Shown: positions 16,505 to 24,236 of the stretch, in pieces
Numbering within the stretch: the first letter of the stretch is position 1
Layout of the letters: every line of letters starts with the position of its first letter
NCBI RefSeq assembly: GCF_039912695.1
Contig: NZ_JBDSPJ010000008.1
Location: 9,054 to 73,053 of the forward strand
Direction of reading: 5' to 3'
DNA: 64,000 bases
Origin: Pseudolysinimonas_A sp039912695
GTDB lineage: Bacteria; Actinomycetota; Actinomycetes; Actinomycetales; Microbacteriaceae
The notes under the pieces: generated by a model
What the model was told of the DNA's origin: nothing
Databases searched by the model: none
Seen by the model: the letters and a program-made list of their open reading frames with translations, nothing else
Program-made: the position numbers and the translations under genes

Positions 16505-17481
16505 TGTCGCTTCGGGCCGGTCTCGTCGGTCTCGGGGTGATGGGTCGCAACCACGCGCGGGTGCTCGGCTCCCTCTCCGGTGTCGAGTTTGTCGGCATCT
16601 CCGACCCGGCGCCGAACGTGCCCGAGTCGGTCGAGGGCCGCCCGGTCGTTCACGATCTCGAAGACCTGATTGCGATCGGCATCGATTACGCGGTCGTCGC
16701 GGCTCCGACCGTCTTTCACATGGAGATCGGCACGCGTCTCGCGGAGGCCGGAATCCACGCCCTCATCGAGAAGCCGGTTGCCTCGACCGCCGAAGACTCG
16801 CGCACGCTGCGCGACTTGTTCGCCGCCAAGGGACTGATCGGCGGCGTCGGCCACATTGAGCGGTACAACCCTGCGTTGCAGGGCGCCCGGCAGCGCCTCG
16901 AAGACGGGATGCTCGGCGAGATCTACCAGATCGCGACGCGGCGGCAAGGTCCATTCCCGGGGCGCATCGCCGACGTCGGCGTCATCAAGGATCTCGCGTC
17001 GCACGACATCGATCTCACGGCCTGGGTCGCCCAGCACGAGTTCGTTTCGGTCAACGCCCGCACCGCGCACCGAAGTGGGCGCCCGCACGAAGACATGGTG
17101 CTCGCCGTAGGCACCCTGAGCGACGGAACGATCACCTCACACGTCGTGAACTGGCTCACCCCGTTCAAAGAGCGCCTGACGGTCATCACCGGCGAGAACG
17201 GCGTACTCGTCGCCGACACGCTCAACGCCAACCTCACCTACTACGAGAACGGCCGCATCGAGGTCTCGTGGGACCCGGGCGAGTTCCGCGGCGTCTCGGA
17301 GGGCGACTCGACGCGGTACGCGCTCGATCGCAAGGAGCCTCTGCTCGCCGAGCACGAAGCGTTCCGCGACTCGGTACTCGCTGGTGAGCCCCGCGGCATC
17401 GTCACCCTCGAGGAGGGTGCACGCGTCGTCGAGATCGCCGAGCGGATGCTCGCGGACGGGCTGTCGACCCGACTCGAATGA
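16504..17481 (+). CDS. wbpB: UDP-GlcNAc-uronate 3-dehydrogenase, Gfo/Idh/MocA family (WbpB/WlbA-like)
   Basis: 325 residues. The NAD-binding 'GLVGLGVMGRNHARVL' at the N-terminus, 'ALIEKPVA' (the family E-K-P) near 90 and 'GHIERYNPALQGARQRLEDG' near 120 fit Gfo/Idh/MocA oxidoreductases. 'DLASHDIDLTAWV' near 165 carries the active-site Asp/His. WbpB/WlbA oxidises C-3 of UDP-GlcNAcA to give the substrate for WbpE. The start ATG overlaps the wbpE stop (TGATG). The gene ends 3 nt from the convergent hisF2-like gene. Confidence 0.9.
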   Translation: MSLRAGLVGLGVMGRNHARVLGSLSGVEFVGISDPAPNVPESVEGRPVVHDLEDLIAIGIDYAVVAAPTVFHMEIGTRLAEAGIHALIEKPVASTAEDSRTLRDLFAAKGLIGGVGHIERYNPALQGARQRLEDGMLGEIYQIATRRQGPFPGRIADVGVIKDLASHDIDLTAWVAQHEFVSVNARTAHRSGRPHEDMVLAVGTLSDGTITSHVVNWLTPFKERLTVITGENGVLVADTLNANLTYYENGRIEVSWDPGEFRGVSEGDSTRYALDRKEPLLAEHEAFRDSVLAGEPRGIVTLEEGARVVEIAERMLADGLSTRLE

Positions 17482-17484
17482 GCG

Positions 17485-18246
17485 TCAGATCCCGAGCGAC
17501 CGCACCTGCTCGGGGGCCGGGTAGGAGATGAGCACGGCCCGGTGTTTGCCGTTAAGCACGAACATGCTGCCGGCCGCGACAGCGGAGGCACCAGCTTCGA
17601 GCGCGGTGCGGAAGTCGTCGAAGGCGGAGGCCCCGCCTAGCGCGACGACAGGGACCGTGACTGCGGACGCCACGGACTCGACGAGCTTGAGGTCGTAGCC
17701 GCTGAAGGTGCCCTCGCGGTCAATCGAGGACACGATGATCTCCCCCGCGCCCAGCTCTTGAGCGCGGAGAGCGGCCTCGGCGGGCGTAAGCCCCACGCGC
17801 TTCGAAGCGCGACGGATGAAGGTGTCCCAGCCGCCGGTCATCCTCTTCTTCGCGTCGATGCTCACGACTGTGCTGGACGCGCCGAGGGCCGTCGAGATCT
17901 CGGTGATCGACTCGGGTCGCGTGAAGGCGACGGTATTCAGCACGACCTTCTCGATGCCGATCCCGGTGATGCGTCGGGCATCGGCGACCGAGGTGATGCC
18001 TCCCCCGTAGGCGACCGGCATAAACGCTTCACTCGCGATGTCCTCGATGAGCCCGTAGTTGACCCCCGTACCCCTCACCGAAGCGTCGATATCGCAGATG
18101 ACCAGTTCGTCGACCTGCTTCTCGTTGAAGATCCGCACCGCGTTGATCGGGTCGCCGACGTACTTGTCCCCGGCGAAGCGCACCGGCTTTACCAGGTATC
18201 CATCGCTCACCAGGAGCACGGGGATTACCCGCGGGAAAACGTTCAT
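17485..18246 (-). CDS. hisF2: HisF2-like cyclase-subunit homologue for sugar amidination
   Basis: 253 residues of HisF-type (beta/alpha)8 barrel: 'PVAYGGGI' at 77-84, 'VVSIDAKKR' with D131, 'SSIDREGT' and 'AGASAVAAGSMFV'. In true HisF the first active-site Asp (D11 of 'CLDVKDG') is needed for IGP cyclisation; here the motif reads 'VLLVSDG', with Leu in its place. That matches HisF2 proteins that only pass ammonia from HisH2 to WbpG, and no other histidine genes are near. Its ATG overlaps the hisH2 stop (ATGA). No WbpG gene is adjacent; the likely partner is the stand-alone WbpG homologue at 39018. Confidence 0.88.
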   Translation of the reverse strand: MNVFPRVIPVLLVSDGYLVKPVRFAGDKYVGDPINAVRIFNEKQVDELVICDIDASVRGTGVNYGLIEDIASEAFMPVAYGGGITSVADARRITGIGIEKVVLNTVAFTRPESITEISTALGASSTVVSIDAKKRMTGGWDTFIRRASKRVGLTPAEAALRAQELGAGEIIVSSIDREGTFSGYDLKLVESVASAVTVPVVALGGASAFDDFRTALEAGASAVAAGSMFVLNGKHRAVLISYPAPEQVRSLGI

Positions 18247-18851
18247 AGCTGCGCGAAGTTGCCGAGGACGGTCATCCCGAAGGCGTGGCTCTTCTCAGGA
18301 TGGAACTGGGCTCCCATGACGTTACCCGCGCGGATCATCGAGGCGAAAGGGACCCCGTACTGCGTCGTCGCCAGCACATCCTCGTCGCGATCGGGGACGA
18401 CGCGGTAGCTGTGCACGAAATAGAAGCGACTGTCGTCGGCAAGTCCGGTGATGAGTGGATCGTCGCGAGACGGGTTGGCGTAGTTCCATCCCATGTGCGG
18501 CACCCGGATTCCGCTCGCTTCGCTGAACCGCCGGCTCACGCCGGGGATGAGGCCAAGGCCGGCCGTGACACCCTCCTCGCTCGAATCCAGCAGGAGCTGC
18601 ATCCCGAGGCAGATACCGAGCATCGGGCGACCGGTTGCCACGAAGTCGCGGAGAGCCTCGACGAGTCCCTGATCTCGCAAGAGATCCATGCCGGCGTCGA
18701 AGGCTCCGATCCCGGGCAACAGAACCCTTTCGCTCGCGGCGACCTCTGCAGGCGTGCTCACCCGACGCGACGCAGCTCCAACGCGCTTGAGCATGTTCGC
18801 GACGGAGCCCAGGTTTCCGAGCCCGTAGTCGATGATCGAGACCTCACTCAC
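18243..18851 (-). CDS. hisH2: HisH2-like glutamine amidotransferase
   Basis: 202 residues of class I (triad) glutaminase of the HisH type: 'SIIDYGLGNLGSVANML' at the N-terminus, the nucleophile in 'GICLGMQLLL', and His and Glu in 'GAQFHPEKSH'. It releases ammonia from glutamine for transfer through the HisF2 barrel. Start is GTG 18851 with GGAGG upstream. With hisF2 (ATGA overlap) it forms a two-gene operon convergent with wbpDEB. A second HisH lies at 29759 with the same motif order, so glutaminase function is duplicated. Confidence 0.9.
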   Translation of the reverse strand: MSEVSIIDYGLGNLGSVANMLKRVGAASRRVSTPAEVAASERVLLPGIGAFDAGMDLLRDQGLVEALRDFVATGRPMLGICLGMQLLLDSSEEGVTAGLGLIPGVSRRFSEASGIRVPHMGWNYANPSRDDPLITGLADDSRFYFVHSYRVVPDRDEDVLATTQYGVPFASMIRAGNVMGAQFHPEKSHAFGMTVLGNFAQL

Positions 18852-18943
18852 CGACCACCACCTGCCTCCGGACTAGCCGGTAACTCTTCGAGCTTTAGAT
18901 GCTAGCGCCCCGCGAGCTGGCCGAGGCTGACCGACCTGGTCGA

Positions 18944-18949
18944 TAGGCT
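18944..18949 (+). promoter_or_regulatory. -10 box TAGGCT, 7 nt before ATG 18957 (leaderless)
   Basis: TAGGCT, GTGGCGG, then ATG, within the 105-bp divergent region between hisH2 and the acyltransferase gene. Confidence 0.55.
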
Positions 18950-18956
18950 GTGGCGG

Positions 18957-20090
18957 ATGACTGACCTCGACGTGGCCCGCCCTCGGCTGGACGCGCTGAC
19001 CGGCCTTCGCTGGCTCGCCGCCTTTTGGGTATTCGGCTACCACATGGCCGTTTTCGGGTCGCTGCCGTACCCGTTCGACCAGCCAAACCGGCTTGGCTTT
19101 CTCGGCGTGACATTCTTTTTCGTGTTGTCGGGCTTCGTTCTGACCTGGTCGATGAGGCCGTCTCTGCCCATTAGCACGTTCTACCTGCGCCGCTTCGCCC
19201 GCATCTGGCCGTCCCACATGGTCGCGCTTCTGCTCGCGATTCCCGTGTTCTACACGCTGTCGGCCGACCCCGACCACAGCTGGGTCAAGACGTTCAGCAT
19301 CCCGATCCTGCTGCTCTCGGTCGTCCTCCTCCAGGGTTTCAGCCGCAACCCCGAAATCCTCTTCTCCGGCAACCCGGCGGCGTGGACGCTGAGCTGCGAA
19401 GCGCTGTTCTACGCCATCCACCCTTTCCTGGGAGCACTCCTGCGCCGCGCGAATCGCCGTGGGGCGCTCGTCATCGCGGCAGTGACCGTCGCCGTCGCAT
19501 TCGGATACCGGGCACTCACGCAGACGGGTCCTGACGGCTGGGCTAGCGGAGTGCCGCTGCCGTTCGAACACGTCCCCGAGTTCGTACTCGGCATGGCGAT
19601 CGCCTGGGCGTTCGCGCGAGGATGGCGTCCTAGAGTCGCCGTCTGGGCCGCCTGGCTCGCGTTCGCCGCCATCATCGGGTGGCTCACCGTCGGTCCTTCC
19701 CTCGAGTTCGGGGTGCTGTCCGAGCTCGCTGGCCGGTTCTCGAACGAGTTCGCGACCGTGGCGTGCGCGCTGCTCATCGTCGCGATAGCCGGGAATGCCC
19801 TCCGAGGGCGACGGAGCTGGCTCGAGCATCCCGTGATGGTTCGCCTTGGCAACTGGTCGTACGCCTTCTACCTGGTGCACGCCACAGTCATGTACGCCGT
19901 GCTCAACGTAATCGGCGCACCCCGCGGCCCTGGCTGGAGCAACTTGGTCTGGGGCGCTGGGATCTTCGCAGTCGCACTCGCGCTCGCCGGCGCAATCCAT
20001 CACTGGGTCGAGACCCCGGCGGAGCGTGCCATCCGTGGATGGAAGGAGCGTCGCGACCTCAACCGCACGAGCGGTCGAGGGATTGTCTGA
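18957..20090 (+). CDS. Acyltransferase 3 family membrane protein
   Basis: 377 residues. 'LDALTGLRWLAAFWVFGYHMAVF' near the N-terminus holds the conserved R and H, followed by 'GVTFFFVLSGFVLTWS', 'RRFARIWPSHMVALLL' and about ten hydrophobic helices. 'NPAAWTLSCEALFYAIHP' near 140 is the second family motif. Unlike the protein at 7804 it has no SGNH domain. It probably O-acetylates (or otherwise O-acylates) a sugar of the exported polysaccharide. It is a single-gene unit that ends 18 bp from the convergent FG-GAP protein gene. Confidence 0.9.
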   Translation: MTDLDVARPRLDALTGLRWLAAFWVFGYHMAVFGSLPYPFDQPNRLGFLGVTFFFVLSGFVLTWSMRPSLPISTFYLRRFARIWPSHMVALLLAIPVFYTLSADPDHSWVKTFSIPILLLSVVLLQGFSRNPEILFSGNPAAWTLSCEALFYAIHPFLGALLRRANRRGALVIAAVTVAVAFGYRALTQTGPDGWASGVPLPFEHVPEFVLGMAIAWAFARGWRPRVAVWAAWLAFAAIIGWLTVGPSLEFGVLSELAGRFSNEFATVACALLIVAIAGNALRGRRSWLEHPVMVRLGNWSYAFYLVHATVMYAVLNVIGAPRGPGWSNLVWGAGIFAVALALAGAIHHWVETPAERAIRGWKERRDLNRTSGRGIV

Positions 20091-20108
20091 CCCGCAGGGC
20101 GGTCAGGC

Positions 20109-22571
20109 TCAGCCGATGCCGCGCATGTTGTTCCAGCCGGAGTCGATCTGGCGGTTACCCAACCATGACCCGTCTCCGCTTCCGCGGTAGAGGAACAGGC
20201 GCCCGTCGGGGAGCCGCGCGAGCACGTCGGTGCCGCCCTTGCCATCCCAATTTCCCGGGCTGAAGATCGTGACGAAACTAGACCACCCGATTCCGATGAG
20301 GCGGGGGGACTGCCACACACCCGCGCCGTTCGTCGGGTAGAGCCAAAGCGACCCGTCTGCGGTTCGGGCGATGACGTCGGCACCGCCGGACCCGTCGAAG
20401 TTGCCGGCGTTGAAGATCTCGGTGAACGGAGCCCAGCCGATCCCGATCTTCACGCCGTTGTTCGAGAGCCATCCCCCAGCGCCGTTGCCGCGGTAGTACC
20501 AGAGGTCTCCCGCCTGGTCGCGCACGACGACGTCCTGCTTGCCATCTCCGTCGAAGTCCATCCCGAACGCGCGATTGATCCCGCCCCAATCCCGTCCGAT
20601 TACGATCGGAGCCCCGAGACCGCCAGCGCCGTCGCCTGGGTAGAGCTCGAATATCCCGTTCGCGATCCGGCCAACGTCGGGGTGGCCGTCGCCGGTGAAG
20701 TCACCAAGTGTGACCGTCATGGATGCAGCACCCCACCCGGTGACGAGAGTCGAGATTTCCTGATGCATCCCGCCCTCGCCGTCGCCGCGGAACAGGCGTA
20801 GGTCTCCCGCCGGGGTCACCCCGAGCACATCACGGTCGCCATCGCCATCGAGGTCCCCCGCCCCACCCGGCTGCGGCGACACCGCGTCGGGTGTTGGGGT
20901 CGGCGTAGGCGTCGGAGTCGGAGTCGGCGTCGGAGTCGGAGTCGGAGTCGGCGTCGGCGTCGGCGTTGGCGTTGGCGTTGGCGTGACGGGTTTGAGCGTG
21001 CCAGGAGCGTCACCCGGACCCACGATGACGCGCATCGAGTCCCAACCCACTCCGATCGCACCAGAGGAGGTGATGGCGCCGGCGCCGACACCCGAGAAGA
21101 GATAGAGGACACCGGCCCCATCCCGCGCGATCAGGTCGGGGATGCCGTCTCCCGAGAAGTCGCCTACGGAATAGACGCCCGTCATCCCGCTCCATCCGAC
21201 GCCGATTCGGATCGGCGGCTTGAAGGTGGAGTCGCATGCCCCGGGATAGAGCATGAGATCCCCGTTGGAACGACGCGTGACCAGGTCGCCGCAGCCGTCA
21301 CCGTTGAAGTCGCCGGGGCCGGCGAGGAGGGTCGTCGAGTTGAACCCCGTCGCTATCTGGATTTGCGACCCGAACGTGCCGTTTCCCATACCCGGCCACA
21401 GCCACAGCCGCCCGACGGAATCCGTTGTGAACACATCGGCGAAACCATCGCCGTTGAAGTCGCCCGCGTACACGATCGAGGCCGCATCCGACCAATCGAC
21501 GGCAAGGCTCCGCACCACGGGATACTCGAGAGTGCCGTCGCCCGCGTAGAAATAGGCATGCCCCCCGCCGTCGACCCCGATGACGTCTCGGTAGCCGTTG
21601 TTGTCGAAGTCGCCCACCCCGACGAGCGTCTTGATACCCTCCCAGCCCGGGCCGAGGCTCACACGCGGCTTCCAGCTGCCTCGACCGCTCCGAGGGTAGG
21701 CCCACATCTCCCAGTTGCCATCGATGGCAATCAGGTAGTCGGCGCCAGCCGTCGTCGTGATGAACTCCTCACCGCGCGTGTTGCCGAACCACTCGGTGTA
21801 GAAGCGCCAGAAGTTACGGTTACCGTACGTCGAGCACTCGTCACCGGTGCCATACAGATTGGCGAGGGCCGCGTCGTCGGGCTGGTAAGGCGTGTAGTTG
21901 TAGAGGGCGGCCGTCGCGTAGTTCTGGACCGCGAGATTTGTGCCCCCGCACGAGGCGTTCGGCGAATATTGCACGAATTGCGGCCCAGGTTGGCGGGCGA
22001 AGCGGTTCGCCATGTAGGCCTTGAGCTGGCGCGTGCCGGAGACGATCTGTTTGCCCAGTCCTTCGAAAGCGACGTCGCAGGGTGCGGTATCGGGGCAGGC
22101 CAAGCCCATCGCGTGGTTAAGAGCCCAGTCCCTCGGCGCGTTGCTTGTGACGAGTCCCTGCTCCTTTTGGAGCGTCACGAGGATGACCTTTGCCGAAATT
22201 CCACATGCAACCTGAACCGTGTAAATGAGATCGGCGGCGCGATAGTCGCCCGCGGGGATTGCGTCGCACACGACTTTGCCGGAGCCCGTCGACGACACTT
22301 CTCGCGCGCGTCCCGCGTAAGGGATCACCGCGACGTTGAGGCAGCGACCGTTGCTGCACGTGCCGATGCGGGCTTGCAGGAAGTCCTGGATCTCGGACGC
22401 GGTCATTGCCGCGGCGTCGTAGAACAGCGAGTCGGCGATGATCAGCTCGGGATCGAATTGTGAAGCGGTCAGGACAGTCGGCGCTACGATCGCCGACGGT
22501 GGGGAAATGATGGTGCCGAGTGGGATCGCGAGGGAGAGAGCGAGCAGGCCCCCAAGCCACCGCCGTGTCAT
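20109..22571 (-). CDS. Secreted FG-GAP/VCBS-repeat protein with Thr-Pro linker
   Basis: About 820 residues. A signal peptide starts 'MTRRWLGGLLALSLAIP'. An N-terminal cysteine-containing domain (about 30-265) includes 'ILVTLQKEQGLVT', loosely like a lysozyme/transglycosylase helix. Four FG-GAP repeats follow ('GDFDNNGYRDV', 'GDFNGDGFADV', 'GDFNGDGCGDL', 'GDFSGDGIPDL'), then about 16 Thr-Pro pairs, then five more repeats ending 'GNWDGKGGTDVLAR'. The Asp-rich D-x-D-x-D-G loops should bind calcium in a beta-propeller. No LPXTG or membrane anchor is seen at the C-terminus. I chose ATG 22571 because GGGGGTGG precedes it; GTG 22577 is the alternative. The function is unknown; a cell-wall or polysaccharide-associated role is inferred from location. 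Confidence 0.85.
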   Translation of the reverse strand: MTRRWLGGLLALSLAIPLGTIISPPSAIVAPTVLTASQFDPELIIADSLFYDAAAMTASEIQDFLQARIGTCSNGRCLNVAVIPYAGRAREVSSTGSGKVVCDAIPAGDYRAADLIYTVQVACGISAKVILVTLQKEQGLVTSNAPRDWALNHAMGLACPDTAPCDVAFEGLGKQIVSGTRQLKAYMANRFARQPGPQFVQYSPNASCGGTNLAVQNYATAALYNYTPYQPDDAALANLYGTGDECSTYGNRNFWRFYTEWFGNTRGEEFITTTAGADYLIAIDGNWEMWAYPRSGRGSWKPRVSLGPGWEGIKTLVGVGDFDNNGYRDVIGVDGGGHAYFYAGDGTLEYPVVRSLAVDWSDAASIVYAGDFNGDGFADVFTTDSVGRLWLWPGMGNGTFGSQIQIATGFNSTTLLAGPGDFNGDGCGDLVTRRSNGDLMLYPGACDSTFKPPIRIGVGWSGMTGVYSVGDFSGDGIPDLIARDGAGVLYLFSGVGAGAITSSGAIGVGWDSMRVIVGPGDAPGTLKPVTPTPTPTPTPTPTPTPTPTPTPTPTPTPTPTPDAVSPQPGGAGDLDGDGDRDVLGVTPAGDLRLFRGDGEGGMHQEISTLVTGWGAASMTVTLGDFTGDGHPDVGRIANGIFELYPGDGAGGLGAPIVIGRDWGGINRAFGMDFDGDGKQDVVVRDQAGDLWYYRGNGAGGWLSNNGVKIGIGWAPFTEIFNAGNFDGSGGADVIARTADGSLWLYPTNGAGVWQSPRLIGIGWSSFVTIFSPGNWDGKGGTDVLARLPDGRLFLYRGSGDGSWLGNRQIDSGWNNMRGIG
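20888..20985 (-). repeat. Thr-Pro-coding hexanucleotide repeat tract
   Basis: About 16 copies of a degenerate six-base unit (minus-strand ACNCCN) encode the Thr-Pro linker between two FG-GAP blocks. The unit is length-variable in principle, so linker length may differ between strains. Confidence 0.85.
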
Positions 22572-22598
22572 CGCCACCCCCGCGTCGTCGTCCCGAAC

Positions 22599-22604
22599 AC
22601 TATA
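22599..22604 (-). promoter_or_regulatory. -10 box TATAGT for the FG-GAP protein gene
   Basis: TATAGT on the minus strand lies about 27 nt before ATG 22571, with a G-rich ribosome-binding sequence between them. Confidence 0.45.
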
Positions 22605-22682
22605 CGTACAGGATGGGCTGAGATCTCGGAGTCAGAGCCGACCGAGTCGAGCGATATGGGAGTGGGCGAGCCTGCCCGACGG

Positions 22683-22688
22683 TATCGT
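22683..22688 (+). promoter_or_regulatory. -10 box TATCGT, 8 nt before GTG 22697
   Basis: It sits at leaderless spacing to a GTG that opens a 16-codon frame overlapping the SDR start. It may drive the 22697-25318 operon. Confidence 0.4.
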
Positions 22689-22696
22689 GGGACCCC

Positions 22697-22747
22697 GTGG
22701 AGACTCTCTGGTCGGCATTGACCCGCCGTCGACACACGGGGCCGTGA
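22697..22747 (+). CDS. Candidate 16-residue leader peptide coupled to the SDR gene
   Basis: GTG 22697 lies 8 nt after TATCGT, the same arrangement as the leaderless starts of many genes here. The frame encodes METLWSALTRRRHTGP and stops at a TGA that overlaps the GTG start of the SDR gene (GTGA), the overlap used between most neighbouring genes of the locus. This suggests translation of the short frame delivers ribosomes to the SDR. There is no homology evidence and a frame this short can arise by chance; the alternative is an untranslated leader of about 50 nt. Confidence 0.3.
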   Translation: METLWSALTRRRHTGP

Positions 22748-23583
22748 AGCTGCTCGTTACCGGAGCGGCGGGCCTCGTCGGTGGCGCCATCGCACGGCGG
22801 GCCATTGACCTCGGTCACGACGTCATCCGAGTCTGGAATTCCGCGCCGATCCCGGCCCTGTCCGGCGCATATGACGTCCGCTGCGACCTCGGGAACCCTT
22901 CGGCGGTGTCCTCGCTGCCCTCCGATGTCACCGCCGTGATCCACGCGGCTGCGCGCATCCCCGCGGGCGACTGGTCCGATGAGGCCGCGGCCGCGGTCAA
23001 CCGCCGCACCGACGACACACTGCTCCATCACTACCGCTCCTTCGGAGGAGCCTGGGTCTACGTGTCAAGCGTCGCGCTGGAGTCTCCGGAGCTGCGCGAG
23101 ACCAGCTCCTACGCGCGGGAGAAGGCCGCCACCGAGGAAAGTACGACGCTCGCATTTTCGGACCGGGCACGCAGCATCCGAATCAGCTCGCCGTACGGCC
23201 CGGGGATGCGGCATCTGAATGTCCTGCGGCGGTTCGTGGAAGCAGCACGCGCGGGCGACCCGATCACCATCTTCGGAAGCGGCGAACGCACGCAGGACTT
23301 CGTTCACGTGGATGACATCGCGACCGCTGCCATCGCCGCCGCTGAGTTCGCCGGAGGCGAGCCGGTCGTCGTCGCCTCCGGCGAACCGGTCACGATGATC
23401 GAACTCGCTCGTCTGATCGTGAGGATCTGCGGCTCACACTCGACCATCAAGTACGCAGACGAACCCGACCCTCAAGAACAATTCCGGGCGGACTACGACC
23501 TCGGTCCTGCACTGGACTCCTTCGACTGGTCGCCGTCGATCCGCCTAGAGACAGGTCTGCGATCTTTGGTCGAGGCGATGTGA
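22744..23583 (+). CDS. NAD-dependent epimerase/dehydratase SDR, cassette copy 2
   Basis: 279 residues. An intact dinucleotide motif 'LLVTGAAGLVGGAIA' is followed by 'AVIHAAARIP', 'VYVSSVALE' and the catalytic 'YAREK', then 'GSGERTQDFVHVDDIA', an extended-SDR C-terminal motif. A UDP- or dTDP-sugar substrate is likely, and epimerase is the default activity. The GTG start (22744) overlaps a short upstream frame. Its own end couples to the metallophosphoesterase by GTGA. With the two following genes it repeats the functional set at 5308-7795, but in the order SDR, phosphoesterase, ATP-grasp. Confidence 0.85.
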   Translation: MKLLVTGAAGLVGGAIARRAIDLGHDVIRVWNSAPIPALSGAYDVRCDLGNPSAVSSLPSDVTAVIHAAARIPAGDWSDEAAAAVNRRTDDTLLHHYRSFGGAWVYVSSVALESPELRETSSYAREKAATEESTTLAFSDRARSIRISSPYGPGMRHLNVLRRFVEAARAGDPITIFGSGERTQDFVHVDDIATAAIAAAEFAGGEPVVVASGEPVTMIELARLIVRICGSHSTIKYADEPDPQEQFRADYDLGPALDSFDWSPSIRLETGLRSLVEAM

Positions 23584-24236
23584 GAGTCGCCCTGTTCTCG
23601 GACGTGCATGGGAATGCCGTCGCGCTCCACCAACTTCTCAAGGAGCCTGGGTTCGCCTCCGCGGACGTGAGGGCGTTCCTCGGCGATGCTGTGGGCTACT
23701 TCCCTGCGGGGGCGGAAGTCGTCGAGATCTTGCTTTCGACCGCCGACATCGGAGTGCAGGGCAATCACGACGCGATGATCACGGGCGTGCTGCCGATCGA
23801 CCCCGTCGCGGATGAGGTCTACCGCCTCACCGAGCAGCTCACGTCGCTCCCCGACCTGGCCCGGTCCTACCTCGAGGAACTCCCCCTCACGGCGGAATTG
23901 GGCGGTGCGCTTCTCGTGCACGGGAGCCCGAGCGACCCGCTGCTCGGGCGCCTCTACGCCAACACGCCCGATGGTGAAATCGGCGACCTGACGAACCCCT
24001 TCGTTTTCGTCGGCCAAACTCACCGACCCTTTATCCGTCGGGTCGGATCTTCGACCCTCGTTAACATCGGGTCGGTCGGGCTGCCCCGCGATGGCACAGG
24101 ACACGGCTGTTACGCTGTCTGGGATTCCGCGAGCGGCGAAGTACAGGTGCACCCGTTCGCACTCGATGGGAGGGCCATCCTCTCGGAGTATCCCGACGTG
24201 CATCCCGATGTACGCGCACGGATCGCGGAGCGGTGA
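23580..24236 (+). CDS. Calcineurin-like metallophosphoesterase, cassette copy 2
   Basis: 218 residues with D8 and H10 in 'FSDVHGN', 'LGDAVGYFP' (GD 35-36), 'GNHD' at 61-64, 'LVHGSP' at 112-117, 'VGQTH' at 144-148 and 'VNIGSVG' near 161. All metal ligands of the small YfcE-like phosphoesterases are present. The VHGSP block is clearer here than in the copy at 7115, whose last ligand motif is GHSHH. The GTG start overlaps the SDR stop and its TGA overlaps the ATP-grasp GTG. No signal peptide is present, so it is cytoplasmic. Confidence 0.88.
   Translation: MRVALFSDVHGNAVALHQLLKEPGFASADVRAFLGDAVGYFPAGAEVVEILLSTADIGVQGNHDAMITGVLPIDPVADEVYRLTEQLTSLPDLARSYLEELPLTAELGGALLVHGSPSDPLLGRLYANTPDGEIGDLTNPFVFVGQTHRPFIRRVGSSTLVNIGSVGLPRDGTGHGCYAVWDSASGEVQVHPFALDGRAILSEYPDVHPDVRARIAER

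Noticed and set aside
17485..18851. HisF/HisH as part of a histidine biosynthesis operon
   Set aside because: HisF Asp11 is replaced by Leu, no hisA, hisB, hisC, hisD or hisG is near, and the genes lie beside WbpB/E/D homologues.
20888..20985. CRISPR or regulatory repeat array
   Set aside because: The unit is six bases, in frame with the gene and encodes Thr-Pro; there are no spacers.
21363..22463. 366-codon plus-strand open frame opposite the FG-GAP protein
   Set aside because: No domain, and the minus strand shows a signal peptide and repeats.
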